Positions 11,996 to 24,772 of a stretch of 64,000 nucleotides of DNA are shown here, in pieces; the first letter of the stretch is position 1; each line of letters starts with the position of its first letter. Location: NCBI GenBank assembly GCA_000934455.1, contig KN887581.1:62001-126000 (forward strand), read 5' to 3'. This stretch comes from Apostichopus parvimensis (Eukaryota; Echinodermata; Holothuroidea; Aspidochirotida; Stichopodidae). The notes under the pieces were generated by a model. It searched no databases and had not been told where the DNA came from. It saw only the letters and a program-made list of their open reading frames with translations. A program made the position numbers and the translations under genes.

Positions 11996-12554
11996 AGTGT
12001 TATCATATATGGTTAACAGCCGACTTTTCAACTTAGGAGCGTTACTATCGCAACTACGGTTGGCAGATCAGGCCCATCTTTTCAGGGCATCGCCTGTTGG
12101 GTATCCTCTTTCTAAAAGTGCCTTAAATTAGTATGTTTGAAACATTCCTGGGCAGATGGTTGGGATTTGTAAGAGAACATGCAGAGGTCCCGAGTGTCCA
12201 CTTGTACAGAATGGGAAAGAAGACAGAGACAGGAATGTTGTGGTTGCTTACTTTATTATAATACGATAAACTTTAAAACCTGTAAATCTTTTAAACCTTT
12301 AACCCCTGACCCCCCATGCAACAGCTTCAATAACATAACAAACTGTAACTCCCTCACCCCCCCCCCCCCCCCCCCCCATGCTATTTCAAAATAAATGATG
12401 TACGTTTATATAACTTATTATTTTGTAAGTTAATTTCTGCCTTATTTGTTCAATGGTTAACTTTTTTAGAAAAGCGGCCTTTGTCGTCTGGTGTTGGTCT
12501 AATTTCTGTTGTACTTGGTCGGTCGTCGCTGTGGTTTTCTTCGAAAAACAAATT

Positions 12555-13224
12555 TCAGAAGTAAGTCGAAGAAGAAAAGTCGTCGCTGTCGTTCCATTCT
12601 GTGGGGTTCTGTCGTTTTCGATATCTGATCCCCGACCACATTTGGCTTGAAGTGCTCGCGGTGCCGTCGCTTGTCCTTGATTCCTTGTCGGTGTTCTGCA
12701 AGAAAAAGAACAGAGAAAACAGACAATTATAAAACAGATCATAAGACATCCGACCCCTCTTCCTTATTGCAGTTTCTGATGAAGGGTTATTTACCTTGTC
12801 AGTTTTTGCCAAAGTTGCTCCCTTCAGATACTTTTCTGGTTGTGTTAGTCCAAATGTAGGGGTCTTGCTCTGTATGATAAGAAAGAAAGAAACCGTTAAT
12901 ACATTTGATTACTTCCTGTATGATTGAAGACGAAATCTTATTTGCAACTCTTACCTTCTCAGTGACGCTCCTGATCACCCCAGCAGTCTCTACAGCATTT
13001 TGCCTCTTCTGACTGACCAGGTAGTATTTTTGCTGTACCTTTTCGGTATGGGTCATGTGGCTGGCAAGAGTTTTCAGTGCTGATGGTTGTTCTTCGAAGC
13101 ACAGGGTTCTGCCGCTGCCGGTCGGGCCAGACCAGCACGCTGAATTACCGACCGCCACAATCTGCCTGAGTGACTTTTCCGACCATAACTTATTTTCGAT
13201 AGGAACTCCAAAAAACAGCTCCAT
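12555..13224 (-). pseudogene. Crypton-like tyrosine recombinase, C-terminal exons
   Basis: Three exons read on the minus strand, all in phase 0. The first (13224 or nearer, down to 12955) holds PSALKTLASHMTHTEKVQQK then YYLVSQKRQNAVETAGVIRS and ends at GAGAAG|GTAAGAG. The second (12869-12795, 25 codons) follows CATACAG and reads SKTPTFGLTQPEKYLKGATL. The third (12695-12555) follows TTCTTGCAG and reads NTDKESRTSDGTASTSS to a TGA stop. The H..H....KYY pattern matches the C-terminal catalytic end (His and Tyr nucleophile) of Crypton-type tyrosine recombinases. An AATAAA lies further down on the minus strand near 12251. The start is unclear: residues upstream of PSALKT do not match the family, and the remaining recombinase exons are not visible before the LTR element at 13612. 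Confidence 0.5.
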
Positions 13225-13611
13225 AGCCGGAAAGTCGAACGTACAGAAACAATCTGTTTGAGACTAGGGGAAATCCAGTTCATAACTCTTCAAAATATCC
13301 AACACATCACAGTGTCATACTTAGTAAAAATTACCACAGTTCCGCATTCCAGACCAATGACTGTTTTCCGCTTCCAACTCCCGATCGTACTTTTGATAGT
13401 TTCATTTATATATATTTTTATCGCGCGAGACACAGGCACTATCCAGCTAGCTAGTACACATACGGCCGTTAACCTTCGTAGCGGGTGAATATACATCATA
13501 TTGCATTAGGCACGACCAGCGCACTCCGCCTCGTAGTGACTATACGTGACGGCTACGCGAACTAGTCAGCCACGTGCACGGTGCATTGCTATTGCTTTTT
13601 AGTATACTCCC
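13225..13611. other. short flank, nothing recognised
   Basis: This lies between the recombinase exons and the left LTR. Introns of the minus-strand recombinase gene could be here, but no further exon was recognised. Confidence 0.4.
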
Positions 13612-14421
13612 TGTAAGAAAGGGTCAGATCACGGAAATACGTAGGACAGCAGCAGCTATAAAGTGCGTATGAATTTATTCGCTGGTAGTCTCATTCGAAT
13701 CTATGGTAAAACATGAAACAATAAAATATAATAAGTAACTGGTACGATAATTATACGTAATACCCAAGTGTAAGTCTATATGTCATATAATCGTTTGTTC
13801 GAAGCGTTCTCAGAATTTTGGAGACACTTACCACTTTGCCGGCGACTGCTGTCCCCATTTACAGGTTAGCCAGGTAAGCAGGAGTCAGTACGAATCATCC
13901 ATAAAGCAGTGGATGTTGGATATAAAGAATACAGGCAATCTACCCAGCATAAGCAAACAATCTCTCACTTGGGCTGCAACATTATTTACATGGATCTGGA
14001 ATTACAATTTACACTGATCTAAGCAACTCTTGATTCGTCGAATACCTTAACATACATTCTTCGCACAAAATTAACACTGCAAACTACATGGACCACTTAC
14101 GCGAGACTCTAGGCCTGACAAGTAAACACATGATAACAAAATGGCGACTTGTACAAAATAACCAGGCACACGTAATGAAACTAATTTCAATAATACTCGA
14201 CACTTATACTACATATTATTACAACAAATGGTCTATAATGATCTATAAAGTTAGGTTCATCAGATGTTTCAGTTAAAATACAACAGGTTAGCAGAACAGA
14301 GCGAAATCATGACGTTTTTTCGCTTAACTTGGGCAGACGAACAGCAAGTTTCGTTAAATCATCGTTGCCATGTGAAGCGGTGGCGCACTTCGCAAATGAA
14401 GAAGATGGCTCTAATCTTACA
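13612..14421 (-). repeat. 3' LTR of the BEL/Pao element
   Basis: 810 bp, bounded by TGTAAG and CTTACA. It matches 19289-20100 at about 97-98% by eye. In minus orientation it is the downstream LTR. Confidence 0.9.
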
Positions 14422-17400
14422 CTCCCCCCAGTAATGAGGGAAACTCATTACTTAGTAAATAAGAATAAGGAAGAAACAGAACAGCATACTGATATGTCTC
14501 AATCAAGAAACTTCTGTAGTTGTATGAGCTTTGCCACTGGCCGCTTATATATGTTATTATTGACAGAAACGTCAGCAACCCTGACTTTTCCATCCTGACT
14601 TGGATAGACCTCTACCACTTCCCCAATTAGCCATTCACCTCTTGGGACCTGGTTGTCTATTACCAGTACCTTATTCTTCCGTTCCAAGTTTGGTGTGTTA
14701 GTCACCCACTTTGATCTAACCTGCAGGGCTGGCAGGTATTCTGTGACAAATTTCCTCCAAAAAATATCAACTATGACCTGACAGTGCTTACACTGTTTCC
14801 TGCTTCTGATTTCCTCCTTTGGATTGATCACAGCAGGGGGAGACATAGGGTCTCGCCGCCCTATGAACAACATGTTTGGTGTTATTGGATCTGTATCTGC
14901 AATATCTGACGACGCATAGCCCAATGGTTTTGAGTTTATCAGACCTTCAACTTCCACCAACACTGTTTGAAGGACTGCCTCCGGTACTGCTCGTTCTTTG
15001 AGACAACACTTTAGAGCATTCTTGATTGACTTTACCTCCCTCTCCCAGGTCCCTCCAAAATGTGGTGCGCTGGGTGGGTTAAAATGAAACTTAACCTGTC
15101 GTTCTGCCAACTTCTCCTGTAATTCCCCACTGAACAATTCTTTCGGAGAGTCTCGTCGTGCTGCAAACCTTATGAACGCCATCAGGAAGGCGTCAGCATC
15201 CATGCTTGCTACAATCTCTAGATGAACGGCTCTGGTGGTCATACACTTGAAGATCAGTCCCCATCGTTTCTCTTGACGGCGTCCAATTTTTATCGTATAG
15301 GGACCGAAGCAGTCCATGCCAGTCGAATGAAATGCAGGTTTTCCTATGCGGAGTCTTGCCTCTGGCAGATCTGCCATAATTGGTATCTCAGGCTTCTTCC
15401 TGCAGCGCTGGCATTCTGCATTTTCTGAGCTCTGACTAGATTCAACTGCGTCCTTTCAAGATCCAGTACTGGCGCCGCATGTATGCAAAGACTTGCTCAA
15501 CACCGGCACTATGGTTAAAGACCTCCGCATCTATCTTTCTAACTAACAGCTTAGTGATATGGTGACTCGGGTCCAAGAGAACAGGGTGAGTGTCAATATC
15601 TAAATTGTTGGCTCTCCTGAGTCTGCCACCAACTCTTATAAGCTCCGATTCCTGGTCAAACTCTGGATTGAGGTTCGACAGACGACTTCCACTGGGCACG
15701 TTCTTCCCACCTTTCAGCAGTAGAAACTCTTCTTCGAAGCAATCCTTCTGGATTCTTCGCAATAACAGAAGTTGTACATCCCGTTCTTTATCGGCATCCA
15801 GAGCTGGTATCTCTTCATCATAGACCTTCCTTCGTTAGACTTCCATCAGGGCTTTCCAAGTCTTGCAGTTTGTGATGTCGACTGGTGTGTGTGCTGCCTC
15901 GACGTCAATTTGCCCACAGATCTTGGTTTGTTTCTCTTCTCCTTGAACCTTTACTTCCTTGAGACTCTCACTTGGCCACTCGCTATTTGGTAGCTTTAGA
16001 AACGAGGGTCCATGCAGCCATCGTGCATTGAGATTTTCACCTGTCACACCTCTGGATATGTCATCTGCGGGATTAAGTTTTCCTGGAACATGACCCGATT
16101 CCTCAGTCTTCGTCTTGCTTTGGATCTCCTGAACCCGTGCTGCAACGAACTGTTTGAAACTCCCGGCGGGCTTTCTAATCCAACCCAGGACGATCATGCT
16201 GTCTGTTAGGTACATCTTCTCATGACAGGTAAGAGACATTTCTTCAGTTATCGACAGTCCCAATCGGGCAGCCAATATTGCCGCCTGCAATTCCAGCCGT
16301 GGTACAGTTAGTTTCTTCAAAGGGGCGACTCGTGATTTTCCCGCCACGAATCTAGTCTCAAACGTGTCGTTATTTAATCTCCATCTGAGATATGCGCAAG
16401 CTCCAAAGGCCTTTCGGAGGCATCGCAAAATACAATCAGGCTAGCTTCTTCACTCGCATTATGTGGAGTCAGGCATCGTTAAATTTTGACATTATTGACT
16501 TTCTCCAGTTCGCTGAACAGATGCTTCCAGTCTTTGTATGTCCGGAGAGAGATCGTCATCCCAGTCAACACCGGCTTTCCACAGTTCTTGCATTTCCATT
16601 TTAAGCTTCACGATTACCGGAGCTACAAATCCAATCGGGTCGTACACTCGTGAGATGGCACCTAATGCCTTCATCTTGGTGGTGTTATCACTAACTGTCT
16701 GCTTTAACTTAACCTTAACCTCGAGCGTGTCTTCGTTGGGATTCCACTTTACCCCGAGCACCTTCTCTTCCGTTGTACTTCCTAGAAGCTTCACCGTCTC
16801 TGCACTGGTGCTCGTTCCGTTCACCTCTCTGTTTGACATCCAACCCTTTATCTTGAATCCACCTGTGTCCAGAACTTTGTTGAGGCTATGGATCAGCTCT
16901 GCACCCTCCTCGCTCGTCTTCACCGAAGTACACACATCATCCATGTACGTGTCGTGGTTGATGACTTTGGCTGCAGTTGGATATCTGCGTTCTCCTTAGC
17001 GGTCATTCGTAAGGCTGTTAAAGCCATTGCGGGAGCCGGCTTGTCCCCGAACGTCAGTACTGTCTTGATGAAAGTTTCCGGGTTTCTCGTGTCATCCATA
17101 TCACGCCAAAGGAACCTATGTACGTGCTGATCCACCTCCGAGATAAGTACCTGGTGATACATCTCACTGATATCTCCGCAAATCGCTACTGGGTCTTCTC
17201 GGAACCTGATGATGACGCCATGAAGGTTGTTGAGGAGGTCTGGGCCTTTCAACCAGTAACCGTTGAGGCACTCGCCGTTGTACCTGTTCGAAGAATTGAA
17301 CACAATGCGTACAGGAGTGGACTTCTTTTCCGGTCGAATAACTGCATGATGTGGAATGTAATGTACAGGTCCCTCTGTACTGGCTTTCTTCCTTTTGATC

Positions 17401-19288
17401 CAACTTCTTCGCGAACCCTAGGTTTACCATCTCTTTCATCTCACGTCTGTATGCGTCAGCATGCGGAGAGTGTTTGAATTTGTTCTCCAGCCCTTTAAGC
17501 ATTTTCGACCCTAGGCCTCATGTGGTCACTTCTCTGTCCACCGAACACCGACCAGCCAAGCAGGTCAACCTTCCTTACAGTGTTCAGTTTATTAATTCCC
17601 AGGGCAGTGATCTTGTGCAGCATGGGGGACTGGGCAGACTTTAAATGCAGGTCATAAACATGGGAATTGAACTCTTCTACTGTGCCGCCCAACATGCTAA
17701 TGGAAGCGCTGACACCTCTGCCCTTTAAACCCAGCTCCCTTGCAAAACCCTCCCTAATAAACGTACCCTCGGAGCCAGAATCTAACATCACGCACGCGGT
17801 ATGCACATCGCCATTTCTAGAGAGAACCTCTACGTCAAGGACATTAAGCAGAGGATCCTTAGTTCCTTGTAGGCAGGTTTGACTAACCACCACTTTTGTG
17901 CCTGACATGTGTAGAAGCCTGTGGTGGGACTTCTGACACTCTGCAACCCCCTCTTTAATGCCACACGGCCTTTTCCGTGAACAGTTAGTCATTCTGTGAT
18001 TGCGCCCTGCCACTTTCAGGCATGAAAAACAGACATGGCTCTGCTTTGCCGCCTCTAGTCTGGCCTCTGGCGGCACTTCCACTAATTTGGAGCATTGGTC
18101 TGGCCAGTGGTTATCTGTCTGGCATACTCAACACCTGACAAATCTCCTTTCACTCACATTATTTACCTGATTTCTTTTGGTTTTCGTGAGTGAAGTAGTT
18201 ATGCTTGTATCCACACTCCCAAACACAGGGTCAGAGATTTCTTTGGCAGAAGCTTTCACAAACTTGACAACATCAGTTAGGCTGGGAACTGATCCACTGG
18301 TTTTCAATTTGTAGTTTTCCCTTTGCCACCTGTTTTGGAGAAACTTAGGCAACTTACTTACAATCTGCTTTAGACAACCTTGATTGTTTAACTCATGTAA
18401 ATACCCAAGGGCTTTCACAGCCTCATAGCCGTCGTTAAGGTCATCGGCATATGCATTCAGGTCTCCTGGATCCACTTTAGGATAAGACATAACTTTTGCC
18501 ACCCACGCCTGGACAATAACACTAACATTACCAAACCTTTCCTTCAAGGTTTTCGTTGCAGCCTCAAGCCCTTCACTAGGGGATTTCAGCACACAATATT
18601 GTATGGCTTCTAGGGCTTTGCCCATGCATAGGGACATGAGGGTATTAAGTTTTAAATTGTCGTCTGAAATTCAAGCAACCATATTTGTGAACGTTGAAAT
18701 GAACGCGTGACAATGTAGGGGATCACCCTCAAAAGGATTTGGTCTCGGCTTCGGTAGGGACATTGTTTTTAGTAGCCCTGTCAGGCCACTATCAACATTT
18801 GATCTGTTTGAATTAACAACAGCTGTGGGCGCATTATCACCTGGAACCACTGGTTCACCCTCACCTGCATTGGTTTCAGATTCAATGACATTACTGCCAT
18901 TCAAGACCCCTGCAGTATCTGTTACCTCATGCTCGTTATTGTCTGTGTTATGTTCAGTGTCGTTGTTTACCCTAAGATTTTTGAGTCGAAGCATTTCGCT
19001 CATGAACTCTTCTTGCGTTTCTGTTATCCACTTTTGCTCGCGAGCAAAATCGTCGTCGTCCGTGATTAGTTCAACAAGTTCCTCATGGCATTGTTCAATT
19101 TGTTCGAATCGCGTCTTGGCCTTTGTTATCACCAGTTCAATGTCGGTAGAATTTGCCCCGCCATCTATAAGGGACTGCAGCTCCTTAAGGGCCCTGGTAA
19201 GGTTACCTTTCCGATTACGTCGGGTTATCTTCAGCTTATCCATGTCATCTGGTCCTTTCTGCCGAACGGACGGTATAGTGATTCGAAT

Positions 19289-20100
19289 TGTAAGAAAGGG
19301 TCAGACGACACGGAAATACGTAGGACAGCAGCAGCTATAAAGTGCGTATGAATTTATTCCCTGGTAGTCTCATTCGAATATATGGTAAAACATGAAACAA
19401 TAAAATATAATAAGTAACTGGTATGATAATTATACGTAATACCCAAGTGTAAGTCTATATGTCATATAATCGTTTGTTCGAAGCGTTCTCAGAATGTTGG
19501 AGACACTTACCACTTTGCCGGCGACTGCTGTCCCCATTTACAGGTTAGCCAGGTAAGCAGGAGTCAGTACGAATCATCCATAAAGCAGTGGATGTTGGAT
19601 ATAAAGAATACAGGCAATCTACCCAGCATAAGCAAACAATCTCTCACTTGGGCTGCAACATTATTTACATGGATCTGGAATTACAATTTACACTGATCTA
19701 AACAACTCTTGATTCGTCGAATACCTTAACATACATTCTTCGCACAAAATTAACACTGCAAACTACATGGACCAATTACGCGAGACTCTAGGCCTGACAA
19801 GTAAACACATGATAAGAAAATGGCGACTTGCACAAAAAAACCAGGCACACGTAATCAAACTAATTTCAATAATACTCGACACTTATACTACATATTATTA
19901 CAACAAATGGTCTAAAATGATCTATAAACTTACGTTCATCAGATGTTTAAGTTAAAATACAACAGGTTAGCAGAACAGAGCGAAATCATGACGGTTTTTC
20001 GCTTAACTTGGGCAGACGAAGAGCAAGTTTCGTTAAATCATCGTTGCCATGTGAAACGGTGGCGCACTTCGCAAATGGAGAAGATGGCTCTAATCTTACA
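19289..20100 (-). repeat. 5' LTR of the BEL/Pao element
   Basis: 812 bp partner of the LTR at 13612-14421, with the same terminal hexamers. In minus orientation it is the upstream LTR. Confidence 0.9.
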
Positions 20101-20752
20101 ATCCCGCCCACTGCAGCTGACTGGGCGTGCGTACGTGCTATATCAATTAATCAACGAACTTGAAGTTGTCAAACTGGTAGTCATGTGAGAGTGTCATACA
20201 GCGATTAGTCACTCGTTGTGTAACTTTTGAAACAACAGAAACAGGTGTAATGTTTCTGTGGGGAGAGGACGCTCAAATTGCGGTGTGCCACATATGAATT
20301 AAGGATGAAGTAATTACGAAGAAACTAGTGGAATGAATATACGATTGGCATGCATATAGCCCGTAATGTGGGGCGGGTCGAAGCCGGAAGCGAAGGCCCC
20401 CGGCGACGGCCGTAGGCACATTTCACTCTAGCTCTCGCTGTTCGAAGGTTCACTGCATGATATCGCGCAGTTGATCGGAGTTATTCACTAGTTTACTGTT
20501 TATTTGTACATGAAATTACCCTCAGATTTTGTATTCACTACTCGATACATGAGAAGCAGCGTTAGTCGCTCAGTGTGTATATCATAACTGTCGTAAATTA
20601 AGTCAGTTCCGGCGAGAAGAGATAGAAAGAAGACAACCATTTTTTCTCAGTTCCTCTACTCAGCGCCTGCTTGTCCAATATTGAAAGGTGACTGTACTGT
20701 GTGGGCCTATACCGTCGGTCGCGTCATTCACGCGCTTTCAACCACTGGTGAT
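20101..20752. other. flank and probable hAT 5' region
   Basis: Non-coding DNA between the LTR and the first hAT exon. It may hold the promoter and 5' UTR of the hAT gene; its terminal inverted repeat was not identified. Confidence 0.35.
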
Positions 20753-23499
20753 ATGTCGAAGCGGAGGAAGCTGGACCCTGCCAAACCGCCGGTGGGAACG
20801 TTGGACAAGTTTTTCAGGTGAGAATAATTGGGACAGATGGCGAGAAATGTTATTGGTTGACCCATTCCCCACCTATGATATATGATGGAGTGAAGGACGC
20901 TCATACACACACAACAGTAGGCCTAGTTTAGCCAGTTTTCATGGCGGCGTGGGGTGGGGGGGTATCGATGGGAGTTTGTGAGCGACTACAAATTGCCAAT
21001 GAACGATATGTGTCTTTCCCTCTGGGAGTTTCTGTTGTTTTTTTTGGGGGGGGGGCAGGGGGCTTGAAGGGTCTACTGTCATTGTCTCTCTTATAATCAA
21101 GCTCGAGACGTTTATTGTGATGAAAGCTAAAGTATAGTTGATACTAGTCATATGTGCGTGTGAGGTGTGTGTGGAGGAGGGAGGGGCAGTCAATGGTGAG
21201 TTTGTGTGAGGAGCGTTGATGTTGTGGAGTACTGAAATTGCTGCAGCCAACACAGCCTCTGTGTTGATTTCACTGCAAGAAGCCGACATCTTCTGATAGG
21301 GGGGGGGGAACAACCAACTGCTGGGCCTGCCAATGTTCCACAACCAGGATCATCTGCTGGAGATGATGACACCCCCATTGGAGATGATGCACACCATCAG
21401 CGGGATGCCCCTCCTGTGGGAGAGCCTGGTGCTGACCCTCATGCACTGTCTGCCCCATCAACAAGTGGACAAAAGAAGTAGACGAAGGGCAAACAGACCA
21501 ACTACTTCCACCCAGAATGGAGAAAAAAAATCGACCTTGGCTGCACCATGAATCCGGTGTTGGGATGTTTTGTCTGTTATGCCAGAAGTACAAAAAGATG
21601 CCTTTTGGTCGACCGAAGTGGAACACTGCCCCCTGTGTACGAATGCGCGGGGGCTCGGTCAAAGAGCACGAGGAGTGCGAGTCGCACAAGGATGCTGCTC
21701 AAAGGGATTAAGAGACCACCCAGATGCAAGATATAAGGGAGGCGTCCAACCCTGCCGTCTCCCTTTCGGCCATGGAGAAGGCTTTCGCATCTTTGTATTT
21801 TCTGGTGCAGAGGCGGATTGCACACACCACTAACTTTGAGCCATTATTGACCTTCTATCTTTTCTGGGACTAAAAGTGAAGGACCAGATTCGTGTTGCCA
21901 AAAATGCCACATATACCTCAGGAAATGCTATATGTGATATCTGAGGTCCTTGAAAATGAAACGGTAACCGAGCTCACAACCTCAGATCACTTTGCCCTGA
22001 TGTTCGATGAGTCTAGTGATTGCACAAATGTCGAACAGATGGCTATTCATGCCAGGTATTTGAGTTCTGATGGTGACCTCGAAGTAAAATTTCTGAAGAT
22101 TGTTGATGTTTTGCAGCCTGAGATAAATGCCATAGCAGGAGCTGCCAGGAGTGGTGATGTTGATCCCAATGAGGCTGGGATCATCTCTTTGAATGCTGAG
22201 GTCATCACAAAAAGGTTCAAGGAATACATTGAGAAAGCAGGTATTGATATGCAAAGAATGCGGGGGGTCGGGACAGATGCTCCTTTTGTGATGACAGGGA
22301 GGAGGAGTGGTGTAGTTAAGAGACTGAAAGATTATGTTCCCTGCCTCATTGGCATTCACTGCACTGCCCATCGGTTGAACCTGGCCTCATCTCAAGCTGC
22401 AAAATGTGTCAAAGATGTCGACCAATTCCAAAACATCCTTAGACAATTGTATGACTTCTTTGACAACAGCAATGTGAGAACAGCAGGGTTTCTGGCTGTC
22501 CAAAACATCCTCCTGGCTGAGAAGGAAGGTGGATGAAAATTTGACACTCCCGGTAAACTTCTTGAGCCTTCCACAACGAGATGGTTGTCAAAAGCTTTCC
22601 AAGATCTGATCATAACCTTGCAGAGGGAAGGGACTGAGAGGGCAGATGCACGGGCGCTGGGGTTGAATAGGCTATTGACAACCTACAAATTCACTGCCAC
22701 TATGCTCTTGCTGTGTGATGTCCTTCCACACATCAATGCCTTATCCAAAGCTTTCCAAAAGCAGGATTCCGATTACACAGTGGTGCATGATGTTGTCACA
22801 TCCACCATCACCACTTTGAAGTCTCTGAAGGAGACAGATGGGGTTAATCTGGCAAGACTCCCAGAATTCCTGGAAATTCCCAAACCAGGCCTTCAAAATC
22901 CATCTGGTGAAACACATTTCAGGAACAACATGAGGGGGAAGTACATTGATGCTCTCACTGAAAACCTCCAAGTTCGGTTCCATAGTGAGGATGTTCAGGG
23001 TATGAGTTTGCTTCTCTCACTGTTCAAGTCCTCTGATATCCAGTCATTGCCTGCAGGTGAGTTGCCAGACTATGGCAAAGAAACAGTCACTGCTGCCCAT
23101 GGCTTCTTCGAAGCTAATGCTGTCTTAGGTACTCTTGATGAGTTTCAAAAGGAGTGGTTGTCTCTCAAGAATTACATCACAAAAGTTCCTGAGATGTCAG
23201 ACACAGAACTCATTCAGAGGTTGTGTACAAGGCAAGCATTGCAGGCTGTGTACCCCAACTTCAGTCAACTCGCGAAGTTCCCGCGGGTCATCCCAACAAA
23301 CACAGCTGACCCAGAGAGAACATTCTCTCAAATGAAGCTGATTAAAACCAAAGTCAGAAACAGAATGATGGAGCAGACCCTTGATGCTATTCTTAGGGTT
23401 GTGATAGAAGGTCCTCCCCTGGATAAATTCCCTGTCAGAAGGGCAGTGCAACTCTGGGCTAGGAAGAAGAATCAAAGACTCACACACTGCGTCTGCTGA
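20753..23499 (+). pseudogene. hAT-superfamily transposase (ZNF862-like)
   Basis: The first exon (20753-20817) reads MSKRRKLDPAKPPVGTLDKF and ends TTTCAG|GTGAGA. The second, from about 21309, has an acidic Pro/Gly-rich linker, then a TTF/BED-type zinc finger (WLHHESGVGMFCLLCQKYKK, with ESHKD behind it). The catalytic region follows (LMFDESSDCTNVEQMAIHAR; IGIHCTAHRLNLASSQAAK), then the C-terminal hAT dimerisation segment (NTADPERTFSQMKLIKTKVR). Order and length fit cut-and-paste hAT transposases related to vertebrate ZNF862/KIAA1586-type genes. The gene is decayed: in-frame stops near 21478, 21709 and 22534, and frame changes in the A-run near 21525 and around 21860-21950. From 22585 to 23499 it is fully open. 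An AATAAA follows at 23575. Confidence 0.85.
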
Positions 23500-23574
23500 G
23501 TGGTCAGAGTCGGCAGTCACTGCTGTAATTATGTGATATCCTTTCAATGGACCGATTTCATAGGCCCGATGTTG

Positions 23575-23580
23575 AATAAA
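23575..23580 (+). terminator. AATAAA polyadenylation signal of the hAT gene
   Basis: AATAAA lies 76 bp after the TGA of the hAT frame, in the right orientation and at a plausible 3' UTR length. Confidence 0.5.
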
Positions 23581-23739
23581 TGAGAGAGAATACATAATTC
23601 ATTATGATTCGTCTTTATTTGGGAGCGGACTCTCACTCACTGTCCATCTAAAATGATCATCTCAGCCTGAATGATTTATTTAATAGGCACCACCGGCTGG
23701 TCTGTACTCTGGTGCTCCAGATATTTTTCCTAACTTTTT

Positions 23740-23935
23740 TCATTAATTATGAAAAATTACAGACATGAGATCTCATTTCAAAGCTGTCTACATGTGGCTC
23801 AGAATACTCGGGAAGGGCCGTTTCCGGCCATCTGGAGGGTTTCCAAAACCCAAAATTTTCTTGTGGCGCTCCGCTTAGATAGTCCTGCCGGCACTCAATC
23901 CACCCTGGGCAGAACCCTGGAAGCACTGAAAATAT
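23740..23935. repeat. dispersed repeat fragment sharing a block with 52.3 kb
   Basis: GGGAAGGGCCGTTTCCGGCC (23810 onward) is the reverse complement, with one change, of the block at 52341-52366 inside the 467-bp inverted-repeat element. It appears to be part of a related non-autonomous DNA transposon; its ends are not clear. Confidence 0.45.
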
Positions 23936-23991
23936 GTAAAACATATATAAAGTATATTGTATATATATGTATATTGATTTCTAGACTACCA

Positions 23992-24772
23992 ATGGAGTTG
24001 TTCAAATCAAATAAAGGAGGGAACCAGCTCATCCATGAAGGATTTCTGTACATTAAACAGAAAAAACTTGCCAATGGATTGATTGCATACGAATGTGAAC
24101 GTCGACGTCGATGGAAACATTTAGAGGGAAGGTCAAGGTATTAGGTAACGACCTCATAGTGCTTCGGGAACACACACATGGGCCAGACCAGGATAAAGGA
24201 GAGGCCCTGATCGCTGTCCAGGCTATGAAGGAACGTGCTGAGACAACTGAGGAGGCTCCACAGCAAATCCTCACTCGCGGTGTGGAGAATCTTTCTCAAG
24301 GAGCAGCAGCACGTCTCCCCAACATCAGCACTGGAAGACGCAACATCAGGAGACATCGTCAGAGAGCAGGAAATCCTTTACCTGTACCACAAACAAGAGA
24401 GGAAATCCCACATCCCCTACCAGAGAGGTATCAAGTGACGGCAAATGGTGCAAACTTCCTCTTGTACGACAACCAAGACGATGACAGGATTCTGGTGTTT
24501 GGAACTGAAGAGGGCTTACAGATATTAGAAAGGAGTCAGCATTGGCTGATGGATGGCACTTTCAAGACTGTGCCACCACTCTACTTGCAACTCTATACAA
24601 TCCATGCCCTTTTTGAAGGAAGGGTAGTGGGAGCAGTCTATGCCCTACTCCCCAAGAAAAAGTAGGGAGACGTATATAACCTTGCTGCAGGCCTTACTAG
24701 CACTGAACATCGACCTCTCCCCTACAACAGTGCTGATCGACTTTGAAAGAGCACTATGTGATTCTATCTATG
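23992..24772 (+). pseudogene. FLYWCH zinc finger + MULE transposase fragment
   Basis: Just after TTTCTAG an open frame starts MELFKSNKGGNQLIHEGFLY and continues to GLIAYECERRR, the first part of a FLYWCH finger. After a frame change near 24105 the finger ends with LREHTHGPD. The body then reads RYQVTANGANFLLYDN and HWLMDGTFKTVPPLYLQLYT, the first catalytic Asp region of Mutator-like (MULE) transposases. After a one-base frame change in the A-run at 24656 it continues ETYITLLQALLALN and TVLIDFERAL, the second Asp motif. The gene is then interrupted by a 243-bp inverted-repeat element at 24773, and the rest of the transposase was not found beyond it. FLYWCH-MULE fusions are a known animal transposase layout. 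Confidence 0.75.

Larger units (their letters stand above)
13612..20100 (-). mobile_element. BEL/Pao LTR retrotransposon fossil
   Basis: A complete-length element in minus orientation, bounded by two LTRs of about 810 bp that begin TGTAAG and end CTTACA. Flanking pentamers CTCCC and ATCCC are a probable target duplication. A purine run sits next to the left LTR, as expected of a polypurine tract on the minus strand. Parts in order on the minus strand, rounded: gag-like region with the DUF1759-type block (about 19.2-18.1 kb), zinc-knuckle and aspartic protease region (about 18.1-17.5 kb), reverse transcriptase (about 17.5-16.5 kb), RNase H region (about 16.4-15.8 kb), integrase (about 15.7-14.5 kb). 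The coding region is broken in roughly eight to ten places. LTRs differ at only about 20 positions (2-3%), so the insertion is fairly recent. Confidence 0.9.

Noticed and set aside
14088-14276. Small open frame repeated at 19767-19955
   Set aside because: It is the same LTR sequence twice and has no domain.
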